A stretch of DNA of 64,000 nucleotides from Thioclava sp. SK-1 (GTDB lineage Bacteria > Pseudomonadota > Alphaproteobacteria > Rhodobacterales > Rhodobacteraceae): contig NZ_MDHA01000044.1 of the NCBI RefSeq assembly GCF_001705665.1, positions 62,001 through 126,000 on the forward strand, written 5' to 3'. Made by a program: the position numbers and the translations under genes. The first letter of the stretch is position 1. Every line of letters starts with the position of its first letter. This document shows positions 9,658 to 18,494 of this stretch, piece by piece. The notes under the pieces are model-generated. The model searched no databases, had not been told where the DNA came from, and saw nothing but the letters and a program-made list of their open reading frames with translations.

Positions 9658-11718
9658 TTAAGAGGCGCGGCGCACCGCGTAAGAGGGTGATCCGCTTTCA
9701 GACAGAATAAAGATTGACGCTTCTGCAGTGAGCTCTTTGGCCGTTTGGCTGAGCACATTGGTGGCAGCCGAGCTTTCCTCAAACATTGCTGCGTTTTGCT
9801 GCGTCAGCTGGTCAAGCTGCGTAACCGCCGATGTGATTTCATTCAGACCAATTGATTGTTCTTCGGCAGACGCGGCAATGCCACGCACCAATGTATCCAA
9901 CGTCGAAACAAGGTTCTCGATCTCGCTCAGAGCTGTGCCTGATTGATCGACAAGTGACACACCGCTTTGCACCTGCTTCTCAGATGTTTCGATCAATGTT
10001 GCGATTTCGCGCGCCGCATCCGAGGACCGTTGCGCCAAAGCACGCACTTCAGACGCCACCACGGCAAACCCGCGCCCTGTCTCGCCTGCCCGTGCGGCCT
10101 CAACACCGGCATTCAGCGCCAACAGGTTGGTCTGGAAAGCAATATCATCAATCACAGAAGTGATCCGCGAAATCGATTGGGAGCTGTTGGCGATTTCCGT
10201 CATCGCTGTGATGGTTTGCTGCACCACCGCACGCCCGGCAACCGAGCGATCCTTGGCCGTCCCAACGGTCTTGGCCGCGTCTTTCGCACCCATCGCAGAA
10301 CTTTTGACAGAGCTTGCCAGCTCTTCAATCGCGGCGGCGGTTTGCTCCAACGAGGCGGCTTGCGACTCTGTCCGGTGGCCCAGATCCGCCGCCGCATTTG
10401 TCAAACTGCCGCTTTCGGTCATCAATGTTTCGGCACTGGCAACAATAGAACCTACCAATGTCGCCGTCTTCGACATCGACGCGTTCAACGCCTCACGCAG
10501 CCGTTCCAGATCCGCCGGCACAGCTTCATTCATACGCCCGGTCAAATCACCATGGCTCATTTTTTCAATCACGGTTTGGAACCCGGCAATCGCCTTCTTG
10601 CGTTGGGTGATATCGCTGGCGAATTTCACCACCTTATACACGCGCCCCTTGCCATCCACGATGGGATTATAGGTCGCCTGGATGAACACGTCAGATCCGT
10701 CGTTACGGATGCGACGGTATTCACCATCCTTAAACACCCCTGCGCCCAGATCTGCCCAAAATTTGGTATAATCGGACGTTTCGCGTTCTTCCGGTGCAAC
10801 GAATATCGAATGATGTTTTCCAACGATTTCGGACAGCGAATACCCCACTGCCGATAGGAAATTGTCATTCGCTTTCAAAATTTTACCCTTTGGGTCGAAT
10901 TCAATCACCGCTTGGCTGGCATCTAACGCGTTCATCTGCCCCGCATTATCCAGATTGGTGCGTTTAATCTTTGTAATGTCAGATGCGAACTTGATAACTT
11001 TGATCAAATTTCCATCGACATCGCGCATCGGATTATAGCTTGCGCTCAACCACAATGTGTCGCCGTTTTTCTTCTTGCGGCGGAACTCTCCACGGATGAA
11101 TTCTCCACGGCCCAGATTTTGCCAAAAGGTTTTGTACTCGGCGCCGGACAGCTCGTCAGGATCCATGAAAATCCGGTGATGCTGGCCGCGCAACTCTTCG
11201 GCAGAATATCCGGTGGCCGACAGGAAATTATCATTGGCATAGATGATATTACCCTCCATATCGAATTCGATAACAGCAGAGGACGCGTTCATCGCATCCA
11301 GTTTGCTGCTCATCGCCATTCGGGCCGTGGCGTAGCGTGTCACATCAGAGGCCAGCTTTATGACCTCGACGACATCGCCCTTCGCATCCTTTATCGGCAC
11401 ATAATTGGCCTCAATATGCACGGCTTTTCCGGCCTTTGTCTTTCGCCGCAGGGTTTCGTGATGGGGCTTGCCAGAGCGCAGCTTCTCCCAAAAGGCCTGA
11501 TAGCTGTCGCCATTCAGGTCCTGATCCATCATAAAAATGCGATGTTTTTGTCCAACGATCTCCGCCTCTGAGTAGCCCATCAGATCGCAAAAATTCTTAT
11601 TGGCCGTCACGATCGTGCTATCGGGCTGGAACTTGATAACAGCCATGCTCTGATCCACGGCTGTCTCAAGCTGTGTCATCGATGGGGCAGATACGGCAGA
11701 GGGCTTGCGAAAAAACAT
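9658..11718 (-). CDS. Soluble methyl-accepting chemotaxis protein with three PAS domains (686 aa)
   Basis: Three tandem PAS/PAC units occupy about residues 15-135, 137-257 and 260-380. Each has the FxSDxT-type PAC ending ([27 protein letters not shown]). A HAMP-like linker (about 385-440, [10 protein letters not shown]) leads to a chemoreceptor signalling domain with the conserved hairpin tip ([20 protein letters not shown], then [16 protein letters not shown]). No transmembrane helix is present, so the receptor is cytoplasmic and senses an internal ligand, redox state or light through its PAS domains, whose cofactor cannot be read from sequence. There is no CheR/CheB-tethering pentapeptide at the C-terminus. 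No che genes adjoin it, so it must signal to a system encoded elsewhere. Confidence 0.9.
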   Translation of the reverse strand: MFFRKPSAVSAPSMTQLETAVDQSMAVIKFQPDSTIVTANKNFCDLMGYSEAEIVGQKHRIFMMDQDLNGDSYQAFWEKLRSGKPHHETLRRKTKAGKAVHIEANYVPIKDAKGDVVEVIKLASDVTRYATARMAMSSKLDAMNASSAVIEFDMEGNIIYANDNFLSATGYSAEELRGQHHRIFMDPDELSGAEYKTFWQNLGRGEFIRGEFRRKKKNGDTLWLSASYNPMRDVDGNLIKVIKFASDITKIKRTNLDNAGQMNALDASQAVIEFDPKGKILKANDNFLSAVGYSLSEIVGKHHSIFVAPEERETSDYTKFWADLGAGVFKDGEYRRIRNDGSDVFIQATYNPIVDGKGRVYKVVKFASDITQRKKAIAGFQTVIEKMSHGDLTGRMNEAVPADLERLREALNASMSKTATLVGSIVASAETLMTESGSLTNAAADLGHRTESQAASLEQTAAAIEELASSVKSSAMGAKDAAKTVGTAKDRSVAGRAVVQQTITAMTEIANSSQSISRITSVIDDIAFQTNLLALNAGVEAARAGETGRGFAVVASEVRALAQRSSDAAREIATLIETSEKQVQSGVSLVDQSGTALSEIENLVSTLDTLVRGIAASAEEQSIGLNEITSAVTQLDQLTQQNAAMFEESSAATNVLSQTAKELTAEASIFILSESGSPSYAVRRAS

Positions 11719-11816
11719 GTACTATCCAGATTAAGGTCAGGTTACATGTAATTTCTGGCATATAATTCTGAATAAAGCCTTTCCGCCGCAGAACCTTTCT
11801 TCCCACCCTGCCACTA

Positions 11817-12293
11817 TCAACCGTTCTGGGCCACGAATCCCAGGCGGGTCTTTACAATTGGACCCACTTTCGAAAAATCCATCTGCCCGGTGTAGCGCGA
11901 TTTCAGTTCGCCCATCACACGGCCCATGTCGCGAATCGATGTGGCCCCCACTGCGGCAATCGCGGCGTCCACCGCCGCTTCAACCTCCGCTTCTGACAGC
12001 TGGCGGGGCAGGTAATCCTCGATCACCGAAATCTCCGAACGTTCCTTCTCGGACAGTTCCAAACGCCCGGCCTCTTCATAGGCGCGCGCCGATTCTTGTC
12101 GTTGCTTCACCATCTTACCCAAAATCGCCAGAACCTCGGCATCGCCAACTTCTGGCGCGTCGCTCTCAGACCGCATGGCGATTTCACGATCTTTGATCGC
12201 AGCATTTACCAACCGCAGGGTCGACAAGCGCATTTTGTCCTTATCCCTCATCGCTGTCTTCAGCGCAGCGGCAATCTTTGCACGCATTTCCAT
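11817..12293 (-). CDS. yqeY: GatB/YqeY domain protein (158 aa)
   Basis: The protein matches the YqeY family throughout: the N-terminal helix MRAKIAAALKTAMRDKDKMR, the central EVLAILGKMVKQRQES and the C-terminal tail domain shared with GatB (LPRQLSEAEVEAAVDAAI, DMGRVMGELKSRY). YqeY resembles the tRNA-binding tail of the amidotransferase subunit GatB, but its precise role is not settled. I chose ATG 12293 (MEMRAK), which has GGGGA 7 bases upstream; the open frame runs on to 12662 but that part is not conserved-looking. A second ATG at 12287 is possible. It is divergent from carA, with 168 bases between the two start codons. Confidence 0.85.
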   Translation of the reverse strand: MEMRAKIAAALKTAMRDKDKMRLSTLRLVNAAIKDREIAMRSESDAPEVGDAEVLAILGKMVKQRQESARAYEEAGRLELSEKERSEISVIEDYLPRQLSEAEVEAAVDAAIAAVGATSIRDMGRVMGELKSRYTGQMDFSKVGPIVKTRLGFVAQNG

Positions 12294-12461
12294 GGTCTGA
12301 TCCCCAGTTTCCAAGCAAGCGTCCACAATAGCGATTTGCCCCGCAACGCACAAGCAGCCTAAGTTATTGATAAACATAGACAACACAAATATGCAAAGCC
12401 CCCTTGACCCCTTCGCGTGTCGCTCGTAGGTTCCAGCAGATTTTGTCCGGGGAGTCGCACC
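12294..12461. promoter_or_regulatory. Divergent promoter region, yqeY / carA
   Basis: These 168 bases hold the upstream regions of both genes. A GGGGAG ribosome binding site lies close before the carA ATG and GGGGA before yqeY. An AT-richer stretch around 12360-12400 (TTATTGATAAACATAG) is a candidate promoter zone. No operator could be assigned. Confidence 0.4.
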
Positions 12462-13619
12462 ATGCCTGCAAACTATCAGTCCAACGACAAACCCACCGCT
12501 GTCATCGCCTTGGCCGATGGGCAGCTGTTTTACGGCCGTGGGTTCGGCGCAACCGGAACCACGGTTGCCGAGCTGGTGTTCAACACCGCCATGACTGGCT
12601 ACCAAGAAATCATGACCGACCCGTCCTACGCTGGTCAGGTTGTGACCTTCACCTTTCCGCATGTCGGCAATGTCGGTGTAACGCCGGAAGATGACGAAAC
12701 TGCGCAGCCCGTTTCCGCCGGGTTGGTGGTGAAATGGGACCCGACCGAGCCATCGAACTGGCGCGCCACCGACAATCTTGTCAATTGGCTAACCAAGACG
12801 GGCCGGATCGGTATCGGCGGTGTCGATACCCGCCGCCTGACCCGCGCGATCCGTCAGCAAGGCGCACCTAATGTCGCCATCGCCCATGATCCAGAAGGCA
12901 ATTTCGACATTGAAGCCCTTGTAAAACAAGCCCGCGACTGGAGCGGCCTTGAAGGGCTGGACCTTGCCAAAGATGTTACTTGTGCACAGTCCTATCGCTG
13001 GAACGAAAAACGCTGGGCCTGGCCTGATGGGCATCAACCCAAGGCCGAAGGCGGCCCCAAGGTTGTTGCCATTGATTTTGGTGCAAAACGCAATATTTTG
13101 CGCTGCTTGGCCTCTGCGGGCTGCGATGTGACTGTGCTTCCGGCCAGCGCCACCGCCGAAGAGGTTTTGGCACTTAATCCAGATGGCGTGTTCTTGTCCA
13201 ACGGTCCCGGAGACCCGGCTGCAACCGGCGCCTATGCCGTGCCAATGATCAAGGGCGTGTTGGAAACAGATCTGCCGGTCTTCGGAATTTGCCTTGGCCA
13301 TCAGATGCTTGCCCTTGCCCTTGGTGCAAAGACCATCAAGATGAACCACGGTCATCACGGCGCGAACCACCCGGTCAAAGACCTGACAACCGGTAAGGTT
13401 GAGATCACATCGATGAACCACGGCTTCACCGTTGACAGCCAGACCCTGCCCGACGGTGTGGAACAGACCCATGTGTCATTGTTCGACGGATCCAACTGTG
13501 GCATCGCGATGAGCAACCGGCCCGTCTTCTCGGTTCAATACCACCCCGAGGCCAGCCCGGGTCCGCAGGACAGCTACTATCTGTTTGAGCGTTTCGCAGA
13601 CGCGATGAAGACACGTTGA
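12462..13619 (+). CDS. carA: Carbamoyl-phosphate synthase small (glutaminase) subunit
   Basis: CarA hydrolyses glutamine and passes ammonia to CarB for carbamoyl phosphate synthesis, which feeds arginine and pyrimidine pathways. The 385-aa protein has the usual two halves: the CarA-specific N-terminal domain (GQLFYGRGFG, TGYQEIMTDPSYAGQ) and a class I glutamine amidotransferase domain from about residue 200. The catalytic triad is present: Cys277 in GICLGHQ, His361 and Glu363 in YHPEASPGP. SNGPGDP and the MNHGHHGANHPV region are also conserved. ATG 12462 was chosen over the longer open frame because GGGGAG lies just upstream and MPANYQS gives family length. carB is not adjacent in this window; a terminator follows directly, so carA is transcribed alone. 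Confidence 0.95.
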   Translation: MPANYQSNDKPTAVIALADGQLFYGRGFGATGTTVAELVFNTAMTGYQEIMTDPSYAGQVVTFTFPHVGNVGVTPEDDETAQPVSAGLVVKWDPTEPSNWRATDNLVNWLTKTGRIGIGGVDTRRLTRAIRQQGAPNVAIAHDPEGNFDIEALVKQARDWSGLEGLDLAKDVTCAQSYRWNEKRWAWPDGHQPKAEGGPKVVAIDFGAKRNILRCLASAGCDVTVLPASATAEEVLALNPDGVFLSNGPGDPAATGAYAVPMIKGVLETDLPVFGICLGHQMLALALGAKTIKMNHGHHGANHPVKDLTTGKVEITSMNHGFTVDSQTLPDGVEQTHVSLFDGSNCGIAMSNRPVFSVQYHPEASPGPQDSYYLFERFADAMKTR

Positions 13620-13645
13620 CCTAAGGTCTTCATTTGACCACAGAG

Positions 13646-13654
13646 TTATCCACA
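13646..13654 (+). other. Perfect DnaA-box match
   Basis: TTATCCACA, the strict DnaA-box consensus, lies between the carA stop and its terminator. It is a single site with no visible cluster or AT-rich unwinding element, so it is not evidence for an origin. It could be a DnaA-titration site or a chance match. Confidence 0.25.
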
Positions 13655-13661
13655 GATCATT

Positions 13662-13688
13662 CGACACGCTCCCGGGCGTGTCGTTTTT
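13662..13688 (+). terminator. Rho-independent terminator of carA
   Basis: CGACACGC (13662-13669) pairs perfectly with GCGTGTCG (13676-13683) around a 6-base loop, and five T residues follow. It lies 42 bases after the carA stop. Confidence 0.85.
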
Positions 13689-13751
13689 ATTTAACGTATC
13701 ATTAACTAAGCGGATGCACGCTAAGGTTGCAATTGGATAAGCAGCCACGCC

Positions 13752-15812
13752 ATGTCCCTACCGCCGAATTACCATATCGTTACATCCCCTGCCCCGCGCG
13801 GGCTGACAGAGGCACCCGCGACCGCCTTCATTAACGCCTTTATGCAACGCCAGGACGAGGCCACGCCCGCCAATCGACCGGCCCCACGCCCGCGCATTCC
13901 GACCGTCCCGGTGCGGCGCAAACCCTTGGGGCAGATATTGCTTGAACGCGGCGCCATCACGCCGCAACAGCTATTACGCGCTCTTGCCCTGCGTCGACGT
14001 GAAGCGGCCCGTTTGGGGGAAATTCTATTGACCCGTGGCTGGGTGCGCGAACCCGATCTGATGGCCGCCTTGGCATACCAATGGAAGGTAAACGAAATTG
14101 ATCTGGCCGTGCAGCGTCCGGACCCACGATTGATTGATGCCTTTGGTGCAGATCTGTGCCTGCGTGAAACGGTTGTGCCCTGGCGGTGTATCGGGGGCGT
14201 CTGCGCTGTGGCCACCGCACGGCCTGAATATTTCGCGCAGATAGTCAAAACCTTTCCGCCGGAACTTGGCCCATACCGAATGCTTCTGGCATCTGAAAGT
14301 GCCATTCACCAAAGCCTGCTGACCAGCCGTCAAACCGCATTAATCCGCCGTGCGGAACGCCTGTTAGAGCCCCAGCTAAGCTGCCGCCCCCAGCCAAGGC
14401 CAAAGCCCAAAACCGCATTTACCATTGCCTGTGCTGCCGGGGTTGCTGTGGCAGCCACGGCACCGATTGCCACGCTGTCGGTATTGTTTTGTTGGATGAT
14501 CGTGACATTGGCCGCCAGCAGCGTGCTGCGCGCCTGCGCCTGCGCCGCACATATCTTGCATGAGCGGCACCCCCCCGCCAAAACAGTGCCACGCCCCAAG
14601 GCGCACACCCGCCTGCCGATCATTTCGATCTTGGTGCCAATGTTTGACGAGCCGACCATCGCGCCGCGCCTTATCGCGCGATTGGCGCGGCTGAATTACC
14701 CGCCAGAGCTGCTGGATGTGCTGCTTGTCATTGAAGAAAGCGACCACGCAACCCGCACGGCCCTTGCCCAGACGCCGTTGCCGATCTGGATGCGCGTTAT
14801 CACCGTGCCAAATGGACCAATCCGCACTAAGCCCCGCGCAATGAATTTCGCACTTAATTTCTGTCGCGGTTCTATCGTTGGGGTTTATGATGCCGAAGAT
14901 ATGCCCGATCCGGATCAACTGCATGATGTCGTTGCACATTTTGCAAAGGGTGACGAAAATTTGGCCTGTGTGCAAGGGATATTAGACTATTACAACCCGC
15001 GGATTAACTGGCTGTCGCGCTGTTTTACCATTGAATATGCGACATGGTTTCGGGTGATCTTACCCGGACTGTCGCGGCTGAAAATGCCGATCCCATTGGG
15101 CGGCACCACCTTATTTTTTCGCCGTGATCTGTTGGAAACTCTGGGCGGGTGGGATGCGCATAACGTCACCGAAGACGCCGATCTGGGAATACGTCTGGCG
15201 CGCAAAGGCTACCGCACAGAACTGATGAAGTCCGTCACCCGCGAAGAGGCCAATTGCCGCCCCCGCGCATGGATCAAGCAAAGGTCGCGTTGGTTAAAGG
15301 GCTATGCGATGACATGGATGGTGCATATGCGCAATCCCGCCCAACTGTGGCGCGATCTGGGGCCAAGACAGTTTATCGGCTTTCAAATCATGTTCTTAGG
15401 CTGCGTATCGCAATATCTTCTTGCCCCGTTGTTATGGAGCTTCTGGCTGCTATCACTGGGTCTGCCGCATCCGCTACAGCCAATGATGCCGCCCGATCTG
15501 CTGTCGCTGCTGATTGCATTTTTCATCACGACAGAGCTTGTACAGATAGGGACCGGGATCTATGCCGTGCGCGGTGCAGAACATCGCCACCTTTTGCCAT
15601 GGGTGCCAAGCCTGCATCTGTATTTCCCGATCGGTGCTTTGGCGGGCTGGAAAGCCGTATCAGAGCTGATCCACCGTCCGTTTTACTGGGACAAAACTGA
15701 CCACGGGATTTTTGACACCCATCCTGATTTACTTCCGGTGCCAATACCGGTGGCTGTCACCGCGCCTGCCCCTACGCGCGAACGTTTGTCGATCGCACCG
15801 CTGATCGACTGA
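13752..15812 (+). CDS. Membrane glycosyltransferase (GT2) with N-terminal MshEN/GSPII_E-type domain (686 aa)
   Basis: Residues about 55-205 resemble the MshEN/GSPII_E N-terminal fold (PLGQILLERGAITPQQL, LGEILLTRGWVREPDL), a domain that binds cyclic-di-GMP in some ATPases. Two hydrophobic segments follow at about 221-265. A family 2 glycosyltransferase domain runs from about 289 to 530, with ISILVPMFDE, an acidic DAED near 379, TEDADLGIRL and the processive QRSRW motif near 510. Three or four C-terminal membrane helices complete it. The protein is probably an inner-membrane synthase that polymerises or transfers sugars to an exported glycan. The product is unknown and no export partners adjoin it. 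The start ATG 13752 has only a weak ribosome binding site. Regulation by a nucleotide second messenger is inferred from the N-terminal domain alone. Confidence 0.8.
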   Translation: MSLPPNYHIVTSPAPRGLTEAPATAFINAFMQRQDEATPANRPAPRPRIPTVPVRRKPLGQILLERGAITPQQLLRALALRRREAARLGEILLTRGWVREPDLMAALAYQWKVNEIDLAVQRPDPRLIDAFGADLCLRETVVPWRCIGGVCAVATARPEYFAQIVKTFPPELGPYRMLLASESAIHQSLLTSRQTALIRRAERLLEPQLSCRPQPRPKPKTAFTIACAAGVAVAATAPIATLSVLFCWMIVTLAASSVLRACACAAHILHERHPPAKTVPRPKAHTRLPIISILVPMFDEPTIAPRLIARLARLNYPPELLDVLLVIEESDHATRTALAQTPLPIWMRVITVPNGPIRTKPRAMNFALNFCRGSIVGVYDAEDMPDPDQLHDVVAHFAKGDENLACVQGILDYYNPRINWLSRCFTIEYATWFRVILPGLSRLKMPIPLGGTTLFFRRDLLETLGGWDAHNVTEDADLGIRLARKGYRTELMKSVTREEANCRPRAWIKQRSRWLKGYAMTWMVHMRNPAQLWRDLGPRQFIGFQIMFLGCVSQYLLAPLLWSFWLLSLGLPHPLQPMMPPDLLSLLIAFFITTELVQIGTGIYAVRGAEHRHLLPWVPSLHLYFPIGALAGWKAVSELIHRPFYWDKTDHGIFDTHPDLLPVPIPVAVTAPAPTRERLSIAPLID

Positions 15813-15859
15813 CAATTGCGCACTATGTGCATCCGCTCAATCAAAATTTGGAAAGGGAT

Positions 15860-15933
15860 TGGAGCGGGTGAAGGGAATCGAACCCTCGTCATCAGCTTGG
15901 GAAGCTGCTTCTCTACCATTGAGATACACCCGC
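15860..15933 (-). tRNA. tRNA-Gly (anticodon CCC), CCA encoded
   Basis: Read on the minus strand the 74 bases fold as a cloverleaf. The acceptor stem GCGGGTG pairs with CACCCGC, the D-arm includes AATGGTAGAG, the anticodon loop is TTCCCAA (CCC), and the T-arm is AGGG-TTCGATT-CCCT. The 3' end carries discriminator T and an encoded CCA. It reads glycine codon GGG. It lies 47 bases beyond the glycosyltransferase stop on the opposite strand. Confidence 0.95.
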
Positions 15934-16027
15934 ATTGCATCGGACTTTTACCCTGCACCTGCCCGCTAGACAAGAGGGCGCGCTGCACAAGAACGCAAAT
16001 TTTTGGGCCATTCCCCGGATCGGCAGA

Positions 16028-18109
16028 TCAGCGGTTTAGGTCTTGTAACAGGCGGCCATGTTTGCGCAGCTCTTCGATCAGCGGGCCGAACCGCGTCAGG
16101 CCCCGGGCTTGCAGCGCAGGCAACAGGCGCAAAAACGCCTCGCTGGTGGCCAGCGTATCCCCCAGCGCAGTGTGACGAGCCTCCTCCGGGATGGTGATAC
16201 CCAACCGATGCGTCAGCGCGTCCAGACTGTGATCTTCGGATTGGCCAAAAACCACGGCTGACAACAGCACCGTATCCAGCACGGGATGGGTGAATTTCTG
16301 GCCGATCACCGGCTCTTTCAACCGCAAGAAACCGATGTCAAACGGGGCGTTATGCGCCACTAACACTGCGTTATGCGCAAACCGGTGAAACCTGCGCCCG
16401 ACCTCTGCAATCGTGGGTGCATCTTGCACCATCGCATTGGTGATCCCGTGGATTTTCGTTGAAGCTGCCGGAATATCGCGGCCCGGATTGACCAATGTAT
16501 CGAACATCTCCGCCTCTACCCGGCGGGCATTGACGATACGCTGCGCGGCGATCTGAACGATTTCATCCCCCGCATCCGACCGCAGACCGGTCGTTTCGGT
16601 ATCAAATACCACATATGTCAATTGATCGAGCGGCATCTGCGCCAGATCGCCCCCCGGACCCTGCGACAGCAGATCAAAGTCATAGACGACCGCGCGGGCG
16701 GGCCGCGTGGGACGTGCCGTCGCGCGCCGCGCCTCGCGCAGGGGAAGACACAGCCGGGCGCGGCCATCGCTCATTTCTTCGGGCCAAAGTGTGCTGGCAT
16801 GGGTGGTCAAAACCGCCTGCCCCGTCAAATCCGCCATACGCATATCCAGCGGCTGATCCAGCCAATCTTCCAACATCGCAATCGACACTGCAGGCCCCAT
16901 CCATTCCAGCGCCAACATCGCCCCGGTGCCATCTTCGGAAATTTCCAGCCGAAACCCATCGCGCCCATCGCGCAACCAGGCTTCCAGCGCCGCGTAAAGC
17001 GCGACCAGCTCAAACCCATCGCAACGCAACATCAACGCCGAGGCGACAGGCATCAGCGCCCCGCCACGGCTTTCAATCCGCGCGCGCACCGCATCCCCTA
17101 AATCCGAGGCACGGATCATCGCCAGCGGCCACCACTCTGCCCGGCCCGCCTCATGTCGGTCCTGCAGATGGTGGATCGCCCGCGCCAAGCCGCCCGCCTC
17201 GCTTTGCGCCGCCAGCCGCACGCGGTCGCGCGCCTCTCCCACGGGGCCTGCCGGATCTGTCAAAACGCCGATCAACGATTGCAAGGCCGCCGCCGGACGG
17301 CGCACCTGATCAAACAACGCATCAATCAGATCCTCACGTGTGCGGTGCGCGGCGACATCAGCTGACACATCGCGCAATGTCAGCACATAGCCGGCCTCCG
17401 CCTGCCCCTGCTCCCCGGTCAGCAAACGCATCCGCGCCGCCAGGATCGCCCCGCCCGCGACGGTAGAACACAGCAGATCCGATGCGGCATCGGGATCTTG
17501 CGTCGCCTGCAACCGGCTGTAGGCATGCACAATCGGCCCTGCATGCAGATAATCAAACACCCCGCGGCGCAAACCAAGCCCCTGGTCGCCCGCGCGGTTT
17601 CCACCTAAAAAATCAACGGCTTGACCGTTGTAAAACACCACCTGATGATCGACCGAACACAGAACAACACCGACTGGCACATCCGCCAACAGCGCCTGCA
17701 ACCGGTCGCGTTGCAGCTGCAATCGACGTGTCTCACGCATCACCGCCTGGGTCAGATCATGCCGCGTCTGCACCAATGCAGTGGTCACATCGGCCGCCGC
17801 ATTGGGCAAATCGCCCAGATAGGGACCTATATCGGTCGGGAAACGCGCAGCGACATCGGCATGGCTGCGCGCGCGCATTGCTCCCGACAGCCGCTCTATC
17901 GGCTTTGCGACATGATCGTCGAATAGCACCCAGACCCAGACAATAAGCCCCAGAACCGCAAAACCCGCCACCGCCGCGCCCAGCCAGCCCGCGCCGCCAC
18001 GGGCCTGATCCCACCATGTGGCGCCGATGATGGCGACAACAGACCCGGCCCCAAGCGCGCCAAAGATCGCAGCGATCCGAAGACGCAGGCTAAGCCGGGG
18101 CAGATGCAT
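16028..18109 (-). CDS. Membrane sensor-like protein fused to a DnaQ-type DEDDh 3'-5' exonuclease (693 aa)
   Basis: Two N-terminal transmembrane helices (about 12-31 and 42-63) are followed by a HAMP-like coil (65-135), a PAS-like domain (about 140-250), a histidine-kinase-like region (about 255-460) and a C-terminal exonuclease (498-665). The exonuclease has a complete active site: Asp503 and Glu505 (VFDTETTGL), Asp591 (AHNAPFD), His646 and Asp651 (HTALGD). The kinase-like part looks degenerate. The segment FDQVRRPAAALQ (267-278) aligns with an H-box but has Asp at the phospho-histidine position, and no N, G1 or G2 ATP-binding boxes can be seen. The start ATG 18109 lies 1 base past the response-regulator stop, so the two are probably co-translated. 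It ends the acetate-symporter gene block. The nuclease substrate and its link to acetate are unknown. Confidence 0.8.
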   Translation of the reverse strand: MHLPRLSLRLRIAAIFGALGAGSVVAIIGATWWDQARGGAGWLGAAVAGFAVLGLIVWVWVLFDDHVAKPIERLSGAMRARSHADVAARFPTDIGPYLGDLPNAAADVTTALVQTRHDLTQAVMRETRRLQLQRDRLQALLADVPVGVVLCSVDHQVVFYNGQAVDFLGGNRAGDQGLGLRRGVFDYLHAGPIVHAYSRLQATQDPDAASDLLCSTVAGGAILAARMRLLTGEQGQAEAGYVLTLRDVSADVAAHRTREDLIDALFDQVRRPAAALQSLIGVLTDPAGPVGEARDRVRLAAQSEAGGLARAIHHLQDRHEAGRAEWWPLAMIRASDLGDAVRARIESRGGALMPVASALMLRCDGFELVALYAALEAWLRDGRDGFRLEISEDGTGAMLALEWMGPAVSIAMLEDWLDQPLDMRMADLTGQAVLTTHASTLWPEEMSDGRARLCLPLREARRATARPTRPARAVVYDFDLLSQGPGGDLAQMPLDQLTYVVFDTETTGLRSDAGDEIVQIAAQRIVNARRVEAEMFDTLVNPGRDIPAASTKIHGITNAMVQDAPTIAEVGRRFHRFAHNAVLVAHNAPFDIGFLRLKEPVIGQKFTHPVLDTVLLSAVVFGQSEDHSLDALTHRLGITIPEEARHTALGDTLATSEAFLRLLPALQARGLTRFGPLIEELRKHGRLLQDLNR

Positions 18110-18110
18110 G

Positions 18111-18494
18111 TCACGCGCCCTCCCGGTCCAGCATCTCATGCACAGCTGTGCGAAGTTCTTGCAGATCAAAGGGTTTTGCGATGAACCCATCCGCCCCAAG
18201 GGCCAGGCCCTTGCGCCGCTCCATCGCTGAACCGCGCGCGGTCATCATCAAAATCTTAACCCGGTCACAGCCATGATCGGCCCGTACCTGCTGGCAAATC
18301 TCAAACCCTGACACCTCAGGCAGCATGATATCCAGCAACACAAGGTCAGGACGAGTGCCACGAATACGCTCCACCGCGCCGGCGCCGGTGGCAATCCGGT
18401 CATGAGTAAAGCCCTCACGCGTCATCAGATAATCCAACGCGATGGCAATATTATCCTCATCTTCAATGATCAAAACGTGGCGTGGATCAGCCAT
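18111..18494 (-). CDS. REC-only (CheY-like) response regulator (127 aa)
   Basis: A single receiver domain with no output domain. The acidic pocket (IIEDED), the phospho-acceptor Asp in LVLLDIMLP, the MMTARG switch Thr and the conserved Lys in IAKPFD are all intact, so it should be phosphorylatable. The start ATG 18494 overlaps the stop of the upstream membrane-protein gene by 8 bases (ATGGCTGA), and its own stop is followed after 1 base by the exonuclease/sensor fusion. This tight packing suggests the three act together. Since the fusion partner lacks an obvious phospho-histidine, the kinase that serves this regulator may be elsewhere. Confidence 0.9.
   Translation of the reverse strand: MADPRHVLIIEDEDNIAIALDYLMTREGFTHDRIATGAGAVERIRGTRPDLVLLDIMLPEVSGFEICQQVRADHGCDRVKILMMTARGSAMERRKGLALGADGFIAKPFDLQELRTAVHEMLDREGA

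Noticed and set aside
9967-10857. 296-aa open frame opposite the chemoreceptor gene
   Set aside because: Composition (very rich in Arg, His, Cys) is typical of antisense translation of a GC-rich gene.
15860-15933. tRNA-Gly as integration site of a mobile element
   Set aside because: No integrase, no repeat of the tRNA 3' end and no change in gene character nearby.
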